Below are positions 35,391 to 44,406 of a DNA stretch of 64,000 nucleotides, piece by piece. This DNA comes from Haematobacter genomosp. 1 (GTDB lineage: Bacteria; Pseudomonadota; Alphaproteobacteria; Rhodobacterales; Rhodobacteraceae). The notes beneath the pieces were generated by a model. That model made no database searches and had not been told where the DNA came from. It worked only from the letters and a program-made list of their open reading frames with translations. Within the stretch, counting starts at the first letter, position 1; every line of letters begins with the position of its first letter. The position numbers and the translations under genes are program-made. The stretch covers positions 1 to 64,000 of the forward strand of contig NZ_NIPW01000015.1 in the NCBI RefSeq assembly GCF_002196855.1, read 5' to 3'.

Positions 35391-37225
35391 TGTCAGACCA
35401 GAGCCTCGCACAGCCGCAACCGGGTGCGGCACGGCTGGCCGCCCGGAGTCTGGCGTGGTTGTCCGGCCTGCTTTCCACGCTGGCCGCGATGGCTCTGGCG
35501 GCACTCCTTCTGCTGGTGATGGCGGGCTTCGTGCTGCGCTATGGTTTCTCATCCGCGCTTCTGGGGGCGGAGGATGCGGGGATCTGGTTGCATGTGGCCA
35601 TTCTCGCCTTGGGCATGCCCGTCGCGCTGACATCGGCGCTCGCCATGCGGCTCGACGTGGTGCATCGCTTTCTCCCCGCCAGACTCCGCGCCGCCGCGGA
35701 TGTGGTTGCGGAGGCGCTGACCCTGACTTCCGGGCTGGTGATCGCCCATGGCGGCATGATCGTGACGGAGATGGTCGGCGGCACCAATCCGGCGCTCGGC
35801 CTGCCCGACTGGATCCCCTTCGCCACCTTTGCCCTCGGCGGCTCTCTGGTCATCCTGTTCACGGCGTTGCGCCTGCTGGCGGAGGAGCGGGGCGCGGTCC
35901 TGCTGCCGGCTGCGCTTGCCGCCGCGGCGCTGTTCTGGCTTGGCTCAAGCGATCTCTACATCGACCCCGGCATGGCGCCGAGCCTTTTTCTCGCGCTTGT
36001 CGCGGCGGTTGGCCTGATCGTCGCGGCCCCCCTGCCCCACGCCTTCATCGCGGCGGCCTTCATCGCCGTTCCGTTCGGGTCGAGCCTGCCGGAGCCGGCG
36101 TTGGTGCATACCGCCCTTTCGGGAATGATGAAGTTCCTGCTGCTTTCGGTGCCCTTCTTCCTGCTTGCGGGAACGTTGCTCACGCTTTCCGGCGTGGCCG
36201 GCAGGCTGGTGCGGTTTGCGGATTCGCTCGTCGGCCATCGTCGCGGCGGACTTGCGCAAACGGCGCTTCTCACGAATGTGCTGTTCTCGGGTGCCTCGGG
36301 CTCTTCGATCGCCGCCGCGGCCTTCAGCGCTTCGACATTTCAGCCCGAGTTGGTCAAACGCGGCTACCGCCCGGAGAAAGCGGGCGCCATCGTGGCCGCA
36401 ACCTCCATGCTCGACAATGTCATCCCGCCGTCGATCGCTTTTCTGATCCTCGCGACGGCAACGAACCTGTCCGTCGGCAGCCTGCTCGTCGGCGGTCTCT
36501 GGGCCGGGTTGCTTCTTGCAGTGGCGCTCTTCATCGTCATCCGCATCACCTGCTCCGATACGCCGCTCGCACCGCGTGTCGCCGGTGGCCAGCGCCTTCG
36601 CCTGGCCGTGCAGGCGGTGCCGGCCTTCGGCCTTGGCCTTGTCGTGGTGCTGGGTATCCGCTTCGGTATCGTGACGACGACGGAGGCCGCAGCGGTTGCG
36701 GCGGTCTACACGTTCGGCCTCAGCCTCTACTACCGGACGGGGGGCGCGCGGATCTTCACCGCCTTCCGCCAGTCTGCAACGGAAGCCGCGGCGATCGCGC
36801 TGCTGATCGCCTCCGCCGCGCCATTCGCCTTTCTGCTCGCGGTGGACGATATCGCGGGGATGATCGGCCATCTCGCCGGTCTGTTCGGCTCCGGCCCGAT
36901 CGCGGCGCTGATCTTCTCCGTAGTCCTGCTGTTCATCGCGGGCCTGTTTCTGGACATCGGCGCGGCGATCCTGCTGCTGGCCCCGCTGCTGCTGCCGTTG
37001 GCCATCAGTGCCGGCATCGATCCCGTCACGTTCGGTGTCATCATCGTCGTGAACCTGATGATCGGTGGCCTGACCCCGCCTTTCGGTGTGCTGATCTTTG
37101 TCGTCTCGGGCGTCACCGGGACGGCGACGACCGCCCTGTTCCGCGCGGTGCTCCCCTATGTCGGCGCGCTCACCGCCGCGCTCGGCCTGCTCTGCCTCTA
37201 TGCCCTCGGCCAATCTCTCCTCTGA
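35390..37225 (+). CDS. TRAP transporter fused small-large permease (DctQM)
   Basis: A 611-residue fusion. Residues about 15-170 are a DctQ-type four-span unit (LLGAEDAGIWLHVAILALGMPVAL); from about 180 follows a full DctM part with MLDNVIPPSIAFLILATATNL, IVTTTEAAAVAAVYTFGLS and MIGGLTPPFGVLIFVVSGV. Fused QM subunits are known in this family. Its operon with an SsuD-type enzyme suggests a sulfonate or other sulfur-containing acid as cargo, in place of the usual SsuABC importer. Confidence 0.9.
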   Translation: MSDQSLAQPQPGAARLAARSLAWLSGLLSTLAAMALAALLLLVMAGFVLRYGFSSALLGAEDAGIWLHVAILALGMPVALTSALAMRLDVVHRFLPARLRAAADVVAEALTLTSGLVIAHGGMIVTEMVGGTNPALGLPDWIPFATFALGGSLVILFTALRLLAEERGAVLLPAALAAAALFWLGSSDLYIDPGMAPSLFLALVAAVGLIVAAPLPHAFIAAAFIAVPFGSSLPEPALVHTALSGMMKFLLLSVPFFLLAGTLLTLSGVAGRLVRFADSLVGHRRGGLAQTALLTNVLFSGASGSSIAAAAFSASTFQPELVKRGYRPEKAGAIVAATSMLDNVIPPSIAFLILATATNLSVGSLLVGGLWAGLLLAVALFIVIRITCSDTPLAPRVAGGQRLRLAVQAVPAFGLGLVVVLGIRFGIVTTTEAAAVAAVYTFGLSLYYRTGGARIFTAFRQSATEAAAIALLIASAAPFAFLLAVDDIAGMIGHLAGLFGSGPIAALIFSVVLLFIAGLFLDIGAAILLLAPLLLPLAISAGIDPVTFGVIIVVNLMIGGLTPPFGVLIFVVSGVTGTATTALFRAVLPYVGALTAALGLLCLYALGQSLL

Positions 37226-37239
37226 AGGATGATGCTCCC

Positions 37240-38253
37240 ATGTTCACGTCCCCTCAGCCCGCCTCCCGCCGCGCCTTCCTCAAGACCGGCTCCGCCGCGG
37301 TGCTCGGCCTCCTCGCCACGCCTGCGCTGGTCCGCCGGGCAGAAGCCGCGTTGCCGGTCACTGTCGCCTCGCTCATGGCGCCCGACAAACCGGAAACCCT
37401 GATCTGGAACCATATCGCCTCGACGGTGGAGGCGAAGCTGCCGGGCAGCTTCCGCTTCAATATCGTCCCCAATGCGGCCCTCGGGGCAGAGCGGGAAGTG
37501 GCCCAGGCGGCAAAGCTCGGGTCCGTGCAGGCGTCACTTTCCACGATTTCCGTCATTTCCGGCTGGGTGCCGGAAGCGCAGATTTTCGACCTCCCCTTCC
37601 TTTTCCGCGATGCGGCTCATCTGAAGGCCGCAGGGGAGGGCGAGGTGGGCGAAGACATCAGGGCGAAGCTCGCCGATCAGGGCTTTGTCGTCCCCGCTTA
37701 CATCAACTACGGCGCCAGGCATCTGTTGACGCGCAGCCCGATCACCGATCCTTCGGGACTGAAGGGGCTGAACATGCGCGTCATCCAGAGTCCGCTGCAC
37801 ACCGAACTCTGGAAAGCCTATGGCGCGAACCCGATCGGGATCCCGATCGCCGAAACCTACAACGCGTTGCAGACAGGCGTTGCCGACGCCATGGACCTGA
37901 CGAAAAGCGCCTATGCGGGGTTCAAACTCTATGAGGTTGTTCCCTGCCTGACGGAGACGGCGCATGTCTGGGCGGGCGGTGTCATCTACTTTGCGCAGCC
38001 TTTCTGGCGACGCCTGAATGACGAGCAGAAACAGGTGCTGACCGAAGCCGCGGTCGAAGGTGCCGATTACTTCAACGGCCTCATGGTGGCGGACGAGGAA
38101 ACCTCGATGGCCCTTGCGACTGCGGGCGGCGCACAGGTGTTCCAGCCCACGGACCTGGAGGCATGGGTCGCAGGCGCCCGCCCGGTATGGGACAGAATTG
38201 CGCCGAATGTGGGCGGGGCCGAACGGATAGAACAGATCAGGTCGATGTCCTGA
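37240..38253 (+). CDS. TRAP transporter substrate-binding protein, Tat-exported
   Basis: A 337-residue DctP-family protein with a twin-arginine signal (SRRAFLKTG) and export site after EAA. Typical segments are FNIVPNAALGAEREVAQAAKLGSVQASLST, LKGLNMRVIQSPLHTELWKAYGANP (with the conserved arginine of the ligand pocket) and NALQTGVADAMDL. AAGGA lies ten bases before the ATG. It serves the fused QM permease upstream. Its ligand is unknown; see the operon context with SsuD. Confidence 0.9.
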   Translation: MFTSPQPASRRAFLKTGSAAVLGLLATPALVRRAEAALPVTVASLMAPDKPETLIWNHIASTVEAKLPGSFRFNIVPNAALGAEREVAQAAKLGSVQASLSTISVISGWVPEAQIFDLPFLFRDAAHLKAAGEGEVGEDIRAKLADQGFVVPAYINYGARHLLTRSPITDPSGLKGLNMRVIQSPLHTELWKAYGANPIGIPIAETYNALQTGVADAMDLTKSAYAGFKLYEVVPCLTETAHVWAGGVIYFAQPFWRRLNDEQKQVLTEAAVEGADYFNGLMVADEETSMALATAGGAQVFQPTDLEAWVAGARPVWDRIAPNVGGAERIEQIRSMS

Positions 38254-38554
38254 CCGGAACGGATGCACGGCGCTTCAGCGGCGTCGGCTGACACCACCAG
38301 CCTGCGACCGACCTCTGCGCCGGGGGACTTCCGGCGAAGCGATAGCCTGCGCCCATCGCCCCGCACAAGCTCTCGGAGGCGATGGGTCAGCGGCATTTCT
38401 CCCGACACAGGCACAGCGCGCGAGAGAAGCGCAGTGTGTACCCGGAGCCTCCCCGACCTCATTTCCAGATCAGCCCCCCAACGGCGACTTTACAAACCAA
38501 ACGATTGACCGATAAATTTCGTCTGACAGTTCCCAAGGCCGAGGACGGCAAGCC
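38254..38554. other. Intergenic region between TRAP operon and acyl-CoA dehydrogenase
   Basis: No gene is seen. The right part carries the regulatory site at 38500-38516, about 40 bp before the dehydrogenase start. The left part is GC-rich without clear structure. Confidence 0.5.
38500..38516. promoter_or_regulatory. Acyl-CoA regulon site S1
   Basis: AACGATTGACCGATAAA aligns with the near-palindrome at 40990-41006 (11-12 of 17 identical, including GACCGAT). It lies in the promoter region of the acyl-CoA dehydrogenase gene and is a candidate target of the TetR regulator at 46136-46750. Confidence 0.45.
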
Positions 38555-39673
38555 ATGTCAGACGAAATCGAGCAATTCCGCCGGTCTCTTGAACGTTTTC
38601 TGCAGCAGGAGGTCGTTCCTCATATGCAGGAATGGCGCGACGGCCAGTCGGTTCCCCGCGAGGTGTGGCTCAAGGCGGGCGCGCAAGGCCTGCTCTGCGC
38701 GAGCATGCCGGAGGAATATGGCGGCGCGGGCGGCGATTTCCGGCACGAGGTCGTTATCATGGAGGAACTGGCGCGGATCGGGTTTCTCGATTTCGGCATC
38801 CCGCTCCATAATGGCATCGTCGCGCCCTACATCCTTCACTACGGCACGGAAGAGCAGAAGGCGCGCTGGCTGCCGCGGCTGGCAAGCGGTGAGCTGGTCG
38901 GCGCCATCGCCATGACGGAACCCGGCACCGGCTCCGATCTGCAGGCGATCAGGACACGGGCGTTACGGGAAGGTGACCGGTACATTCTTGATGGTCAGAA
39001 GACATTCATCACCAACGGCCACAATGCCGGGCTGGTGCTCGTCGTGGCAAGAACCGGGCCGGGGGAGGGTTCGCGCGGGCTCTCCCTCATCGGGGTGGAG
39101 GAGGATACGCCGGGGTTCGGTCGGGGGCGGAATCTGAAAAAGATCGGCTGGCATGCCCAAGACACCGCCGAACTGTTCTTTGATGCGGCAGAGGTTCCGG
39201 CCCAAAATCTTCTGGGCCGGGAAGGCGAAGGTTTCGCCCAGCTCCGCGCCCAGCTTCCCCAGGAACGGCTCATCATCGCCGTGGAGGCCATCGCGGCGAT
39301 TGAAACGGCGCTCGACCTTGCCACGGCCTATGTCAAGGAGCGCCAGGTCTTCGGTGCGCCGGTGTTCAACAATCAGTCCATCCGGTTTCAACTCGCCGAC
39401 TATCGCACGGAAGCGCGGATCGGCCGCGTGTTCGTTGACGATTGTATCCGCCGGTTGCTGGACGGCACCCTTGACGACACGACTGCGGCGATGGCGAAGC
39501 TCTGGCTCACCGAGAAGCAGGGCAGCATCATCGACGGTTGCCTGCAGATGTTCGGTGGCTACGGCTATATGGCGGAATATCCGATTTCCCACATGTGGAC
39601 CGACGCTCGCGTGCAACGCATCTACGGGGGCACGAACGAGATCATGAAAGAGCTCATCTCGCGCTCCCTCTGA
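38555..39673 (+). CDS. Acyl-CoA dehydrogenase
   Basis: A 372-residue FAD acyl-CoA dehydrogenase: AMTEPGTGSDLQAIRTRA and DGQKTFITNGHNA in the middle domain and the catalytic Glu362 in RIYGGTNEIMKE at the C-terminus, the position used in short/medium-chain and glutaryl types. It performs the first oxidation of an acyl-CoA, passing electrons to ETF. Chain length cannot be predicted safely. It converges with the binding-protein gene and faces it across a bidirectional hairpin. Regulatory site S1 lies upstream. Confidence 0.92.
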   Translation: MSDEIEQFRRSLERFLQQEVVPHMQEWRDGQSVPREVWLKAGAQGLLCASMPEEYGGAGGDFRHEVVIMEELARIGFLDFGIPLHNGIVAPYILHYGTEEQKARWLPRLASGELVGAIAMTEPGTGSDLQAIRTRALREGDRYILDGQKTFITNGHNAGLVLVVARTGPGEGSRGLSLIGVEEDTPGFGRGRNLKKIGWHAQDTAELFFDAAEVPAQNLLGREGEGFAQLRAQLPQERLIIAVEAIAAIETALDLATAYVKERQVFGAPVFNNQSIRFQLADYRTEARIGRVFVDDCIRRLLDGTLDDTTAAMAKLWLTEKQGSIIDGCLQMFGGYGYMAEYPISHMWTDARVQRIYGGTNEIMKELISRSL

Positions 39674-39676
39674 TGC

Positions 39677-39710
39677 CGGGAGGGCCGGAGCCCCGGCTCC
39701 AGCCCTCCCG
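39677..39710. terminator. Bidirectional hairpin between convergent genes
   Basis: CGGGAGGGC pairs with GCCCTCCCG, and inside it GGAGCC pairs with GGCTCC, leaving a two-base CC loop: a nearly continuous 15-bp stem. It lies between the dehydrogenase stop (39673) and the minus-strand binding-protein stop (39722), so it can end transcripts from both sides although no T-run is seen. Confidence 0.65.
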
Positions 39711-39721
39711 CGCCGTATCTG

Positions 39722-40927
39722 TCAGTTGTTGACCATCGGGCATTTGCTCTTTTCGAGCGGCATGAGGATGTCCTGCGCAGGCATGGTGCGGATGACTTTC
39801 AGGATGTCCCACTCGCCGGTGATTTCGGACGGTTTCTTGACCTCCACCAGATACATGTCGTTCTGGAGCCGTCCGTCGGCCCGCACCATCGCACCCGGAG
39901 CAAAGAAATCGTCGACGGGCATTTCCTTCATCTTGGCCATGACCGTCTTGCCCGAGTCGCTCTGGGCCGCGGCTGCCGCGCGCAGGTAGTGGAGCGTGGC
40001 GCTATAGGTGCCCGCGTGGGCCTCTGACGGCACGCCGCCGCCCATCTTCTTGCTGAAGCGCTCGGCAAAGGCCCGGCTCGGCTCGTCACGGTCCCAATAG
40101 TAGCCCGCCATGTATTGCAGCCCCTGCGCCAGCTCCGGGCCAACCGCCTTGGCGGACTGGATATAGAAGAGCGGCGCGGCCATTTTCTGGCCCTGCTGCG
40201 CGAGCCCGAATTCGCCCGCCGCCTTCAGGGAGTTCACCGTGTCGCCGGAGGCGTTGAAGAAGCCGACGACCTTGGCGCCCGATTCCTGCGCTTGGAGGAC
40301 GAAGGATGAATAGTCGGTGTTGTTGATAGGATGGCGTACCGCCCCCTTCACGGTGCCCCCCATCTCTCCCAGGATGCGGGTCATGCTGGCTTCCATGGCC
40401 TTGCCGAAGGCGTAGTCGGCGCTAATGAAGAACCAGCTGTCGCCGCCTTCGGCGATGATTGCGCGGCCCAGACCCTCCGACAGCGAATCCGTGTCATAGA
40501 GCCACATGGCACCCGTGGGTGTGCAGGCCTCGCCAAAGATCGCCGCCGTGGCCGATCCGACGTGAATCACCGCGCGATCGGCGTCCCGCACGATGGTCTG
40601 CACGGCAAGGCTGACTGCCGAGTTGGAGATATCGACAAAGACATCCGCGCCCTGGGTATCGATCATCTCCCGCGCCTTCAGCACACCGATATCGGCCTTG
40701 TTCTGATGGTCGGCGTTCAGCACGCGCACCTTTATATCGGGATGCTCCCGGGCAAAATCCTCCACCGCCAGCTCCGCCCCCGCGACCGATCCCCGCCCCG
40801 AGGTATCGGAGTAGCTGGAACTCATATCGGTCAGCACAACGACGGTGATCTCCCCGTTGGTCATGTCTGCCATGGCCATGGTAGCCCCCATGGACAGGGC
40901 TGCCGCACAAGTTGCGATCTTCTTCAT
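39722..40927 (-). CDS. LivK-type ABC substrate-binding protein (orphan)
   Basis: A 401-residue periplasmic-binding protein of the branched-chain amino acid/amide type with Sec signal (MKKIATCAAALSMGATMAMA), then ITVVVLTDMSSSYSDTSGRGSVAGAELAVEDFA and WFFISADYAFGKAMEASMTRI. A strong GAGGGAGGAAG ribosome site precedes it. No LivHMGF permease or ATPase genes lie near, so it must rely on a transporter elsewhere. It is transcribed in the same direction after the beta-oxidation genes with its own upstream site S2, suggesting the cargo is the acid degraded by the cluster. Confidence 0.9.
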   Translation of the reverse strand: MKKIATCAAALSMGATMAMADMTNGEITVVVLTDMSSSYSDTSGRGSVAGAELAVEDFAREHPDIKVRVLNADHQNKADIGVLKAREMIDTQGADVFVDISNSAVSLAVQTIVRDADRAVIHVGSATAAIFGEACTPTGAMWLYDTDSLSEGLGRAIIAEGGDSWFFISADYAFGKAMEASMTRILGEMGGTVKGAVRHPINNTDYSSFVLQAQESGAKVVGFFNASGDTVNSLKAAGEFGLAQQGQKMAAPLFYIQSAKAVGPELAQGLQYMAGYYWDRDEPSRAFAERFSKKMGGGVPSEAHAGTYSATLHYLRAAAAAQSDSGKTVMAKMKEMPVDDFFAPGAMVRADGRLQNDMYLVEVKKPSEITGEWDILKVIRTMPAQDILMPLEKSKCPMVNN

Positions 40928-40989
40928 TTTCTTCCTCCCTCGGCAGGCCTCCCCGCCTGCCAGATGACACTACCCGATCCTGAATTTCG

Positions 40990-41006
40990 ATCAATCGACC
41001 GATTGA
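40990..41006. promoter_or_regulatory. Acyl-CoA regulon site S2 (perfect palindrome core)
   Basis: ATCAATCGACCGATTGA contains CAATCG-AC-CGATTG, a perfect 14-bp palindrome, about 65 bp upstream of the livK-like start and before the 3' end of fadJ. It is the most symmetrical of four related sites around this cluster. Confidence 0.55.
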
Positions 41007-41014
41007 AACATGCG

Positions 41015-43150
41015 TCAGGCTGCACGCGACCGGGACGCGGCTGCAACCGCGCGCGCGATAACAACATCCTCGGGGGAAAAGCGCTCGCCACAGGACCGAG
41101 CGAAACCTGCGCATTCCGCGGCAAAGCGTTCTGGACCGACGGTAGAGATGAGCGACAGCGCCCCGCCCGTCCATGCGGGATAGCCGATGCCAAGGACCGA
41201 GCCGATATCGGCAGTGACCTCATCATCGATGACGCCCTCGGCCAGACAGCGCGCGCTCTCCAGCGCCTGGATATACAGAAGCCGCTTGCCCACCTCCTCG
41301 GCGGTCGGCTGCCGGGCGGCTTGCGGGAACAGCTCCGCCAGCCCCGGCCAGAGCTGCTTGCCCCCCTCCGCGGCATAGTCGTAAAAGCCGGCGCCAGCCT
41401 TTCGGCCAAGGCGGCCAAGCGCGTTCAGCCGCGCAACCACCGGCGCCGCATGGTCCCGCAGGAACCGCCTGTCCAGACCATCCGCCTTTGCCTGACCGAT
41501 CACGCGGGCCTGCAGGTCGAGTGAGACCTCGTCCGTCACGGCGAGCGGCGGAACGGGAAACCCCGCCATGCGTGCGGCATTCTCGATCAGCGCCGGAGAG
41601 ACGCCCTCCGCCAGCATGGCCATCGCCTCGTCGATATAGGTGCAAAAGACGCGGCTGGTGTAGAAACCGGGGCTGTCATGGACGATGATCGGCGTCTTCT
41701 TCAGCTTCGCCACGAAGGCCAGCGCATCCGCGATCGTCTCCTCTGCGGTCTCGGCCCCGACAATCACCTCCACCAGCGGCATTCGTGCCACGGGCGAGAA
41801 GAAGTGGAGGCCGATGAACCGCGCCGGATCCGCGATGGCCCTGGCCAGACCGGTGATCGCCAGTGTGGAGGTGTTGGACGCAATGAACCCGCTAGGCGCC
41901 AGCATCGGTTGCGCCTTTCCCAGAATGTCCCGCTTCACGGCGCCATCCTCAAAGACCGCCTCCACGATCAGCTGGGCGCCGGAGAGAGCCGCCACGTCAT
42001 CGGCGGGCGTGATACGGGCGGTGAGGGCCCCCGCCGACGTCAGGCTGCCCTGCGCGCGGGGCCGCCCGTTCTCCGCGCTGGCAACGGCACGGGTGGTGGC
42101 GGACGGATCCGTATCGTACAGCACCACATCAATCCCCGCTCCGGCAGCCACTTGCGCGATGCCGCTGCCCATCATCCCCGCCCCCAGCACGCCGATCCGC
42201 TGCACCGCGAGCGGCTGGCGTGCCGGATCGCCGAAGCTCCGCTTGCGCGCGGCGCTCGTGCGCAGGAAGCTGCGCATCAGGTTGCCCGATACCTTGTCCG
42301 CCAGCAGCGTGCCGAAATACTTGGCCTCTATCCGCATGCCGGTCTCGAACGGCACCTGCGTTCCTTCATAGACCGCCGACAGGATCGCATGCGGCGCAGG
42401 ATAGCACCGCCGCGTGGCCTTCAGGCGCGACGTGCCGGCCATGAAGCTTTGTGCCGCATGGGGCGCAAGCGGGCCGGTTCCGCCGGGCAGGCGGTATCCT
42501 TTCGTATCCCACGGCGCGATGGCGGAGGGGCGGCTGAGCAACCAGCCCCGAGCCGCTTCCATGAGCGCCGCCGGGTCAGCCGCGACCTCATCCACCAGAC
42601 CTGCCCGCAATGCCTCCGCAACGGACAGGATCCGGCCGTCGAGAAGCAGCGGCAGGGCCGCCTCGACGCCGATCATCCGCGGCAGGCGCTGTGTTCCGCC
42701 GCCGCCCGGCAGCAGGCCGAGCGTGACTTCCGGCAGCCCGATCCGCACCGCAGGCGTGTCGAGCGCCATGCGCAGGTGGCAGGCCAGCGCGACTTCGTAA
42801 CCGCCGCCAAGCGCCAGCCCGTTTATCGCCGCCACGACGGGTTTGCCACAAGTCTCCAACCGGCGCAGGACCGCCGCCGCATCCATAGCCCAGCGGGCAG
42901 CTTCCGGCGCCGCGATGCCGCTGTCATGGAGGGCGAGCATCTCCTTCAGATCCGCCCCGGCCAGAAAGCCGGAGGTCTTGCCCGACGTCAGGACCGCGCC
43001 GATCGCCGCCGGATCGGTGGCGATTCTGTCCACCGCCCGAGTCAGATCGGCCAGAAACGCGGGTGTCAGGACGTTCAACGGCCGGTCCGGCACGTCGATC
43101 GTCAGTGTCACGATGCCGCTCGCGTCGGTTGTGTATTCAATCGTCGTCAT
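41015..43150 (-). CDS. fadJ: 3-hydroxyacyl-CoA dehydrogenase/enoyl-CoA hydratase, bifunctional
   Basis: A 711-residue FadJ/FadB-type protein. The crotonase half (1-190) has KTSGFLAGADLKEM and INGLALGGGYEVALACHLRMA with LPEVTLGLLPGGGGTQRLPR; the dehydrogenase half starts with IGVLGAGMMGSGIAQVAAGAGIDVVLYD near residue 315 and has GLHFFSPVARMPLVEVI and VNDSPGFYTSR-like VHDSPGFYTSR. The segment after the NAD motif (SAENGRPRAQGSLTSAGALTARITP) is shorter and less charged than in relatives, a small internal deletion. It does the hydration and second oxidation of beta-oxidation. It follows fadA by 14 bp. Confidence 0.92.
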   Translation of the reverse strand: MTTIEYTTDASGIVTLTIDVPDRPLNVLTPAFLADLTRAVDRIATDPAAIGAVLTSGKTSGFLAGADLKEMLALHDSGIAAPEAARWAMDAAAVLRRLETCGKPVVAAINGLALGGGYEVALACHLRMALDTPAVRIGLPEVTLGLLPGGGGTQRLPRMIGVEAALPLLLDGRILSVAEALRAGLVDEVAADPAALMEAARGWLLSRPSAIAPWDTKGYRLPGGTGPLAPHAAQSFMAGTSRLKATRRCYPAPHAILSAVYEGTQVPFETGMRIEAKYFGTLLADKVSGNLMRSFLRTSAARKRSFGDPARQPLAVQRIGVLGAGMMGSGIAQVAAGAGIDVVLYDTDPSATTRAVASAENGRPRAQGSLTSAGALTARITPADDVAALSGAQLIVEAVFEDGAVKRDILGKAQPMLAPSGFIASNTSTLAITGLARAIADPARFIGLHFFSPVARMPLVEVIVGAETAEETIADALAFVAKLKKTPIIVHDSPGFYTSRVFCTYIDEAMAMLAEGVSPALIENAARMAGFPVPPLAVTDEVSLDLQARVIGQAKADGLDRRFLRDHAAPVVARLNALGRLGRKAGAGFYDYAAEGGKQLWPGLAELFPQAARQPTAEEVGKRLLYIQALESARCLAEGVIDDEVTADIGSVLGIGYPAWTGGALSLISTVGPERFAAECAGFARSCGERFSPEDVVIARAVAAASRSRAA

Positions 43151-43164
43151 GGCAATCCCCGGTT

Positions 43165-44373
43165 TCAGACGCGTTCGATGATCATGGCGATCGCCATGCC
43201 CGCCGCCGCACAGAGCGTGATGAGCGCGGTGTTGAGATCCCGCCGCTCAAGCTCGTCCAGCACCGTGCCGAGGAGCATCGCCCCCGTGGCGCCGAGCGGA
43301 TGACCCATGGCGATGGAGCCGCCCGCCACATTCACCCGGTCATGTGGGACATCCATCTCCCGCATGTAGCGGAGCACGACGCTGGCGAAGGCTTCGTTCA
43401 CCTCGAACAGGTCGATGTCGTCCACCGTCATACCTGCCCGCGCCAGCACCTTGCGCGACACGGGCGCAGGCCCGGTCAGCATGATCGCGGGTTCGCTGCC
43501 GATATTGCCCGCAGCCCGAATGCGGGCGCGGGGCTTCAGGCCCGCCGCCGCGCCGAAGGCCGCGTTGCCCACCAGAACAGCCGCCGCGCCATCGACGATC
43601 CCGCTGGAATTGCCGCCCGTATGCAGATGCGCGATCCGTTCCACCTGCGGATATCGCTGCAGCATGACCGCATCGAGCCCGTCCCGCCGCCCGCTCTCTG
43701 CAAAGGCCGGTTTCAGCCGCGCCAGATCGGCCGCTGTCGTGCCGGGGCGCATATGTTCATCGCGCGAGAGCACTGCCTCTCCCAGAATGTCCCGCACCGG
43801 CACGACCGAGCGGTCAAACCATCCCCCCTGCCAGGCCCGCGCGGCGCGGGCCTGGCTCTCGGCCGCATAGCCGTCCAGATCGTCCCGGCTGTAGCCGTCC
43901 ATCGTGGCGATCAGATCCGCCCCGATGCCCTGCGGGATATACCAGGTGTCCCAGTTGGTGCGCGGGTCGCTGTAGCAAGCCCCGCCGTCGGAGAAGATCG
44001 GCACCCGGCTCATCGACTCCGTGCCGCTGGCCAGAATGGCATCCGCCTCCCCGGATTTCACTCGCGCGCCCGCGATGCTCACCGCCTCCAGACCGCTCGC
44101 GCAGAAGCGGTTGAGTTGAAGCCCCGTCACTGTCTCGGCATAGCCCGCCTGCAGCGCTGCGACGCGCGCCATGTTGCAGCCCTGCTCCCCCACCGGCGAC
44201 ACGATGCCCATGACGACATCCTCCACAAGCGCCGTGTCGAGCGCGTTGCGGTCGCGCACGGCCTCCAGCACCTGTGTGGCAAGCTGGATCGGCGTGATCT
44301 CGTGCAGCGCGCCATCCGGCCGCCCCTTGCCGCGCGGGGTCCTGACATGATCGTAGATCAGGGCTTCAGACAT
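43165..44373 (-). CDS. fadA: Acetyl-CoA C-acyltransferase (thiolase)
   Basis: A 402-residue thiolase: nucleophile Cys91 in NRFCASGLEAV, the NEAFASVVL and GHPLGATGAMLLG histidine motifs and a C-terminal TLCAAAGMA cysteine. It cleaves 3-ketoacyl-CoA with CoA to acetyl-CoA. The GGGSG-like end present in most thiolases is AAAGMA here, a mild deviation. It stands between the ligase (33 bp) and fadJ (14 bp) in one operon. Confidence 0.93.
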   Translation of the reverse strand: MSEALIYDHVRTPRGKGRPDGALHEITPIQLATQVLEAVRDRNALDTALVEDVVMGIVSPVGEQGCNMARVAALQAGYAETVTGLQLNRFCASGLEAVSIAGARVKSGEADAILASGTESMSRVPIFSDGGACYSDPRTNWDTWYIPQGIGADLIATMDGYSRDDLDGYAAESQARAARAWQGGWFDRSVVPVRDILGEAVLSRDEHMRPGTTAADLARLKPAFAESGRRDGLDAVMLQRYPQVERIAHLHTGGNSSGIVDGAAAVLVGNAAFGAAAGLKPRARIRAAGNIGSEPAIMLTGPAPVSRKVLARAGMTVDDIDLFEVNEAFASVVLRYMREMDVPHDRVNVAGGSIAMGHPLGATGAMLLGTVLDELERRDLNTALITLCAAAGMAIAMIIERV

Positions 44374-44406
44374 ATCGATCTCCCATGCCGATCCTCAGGT
44401 AAATCC

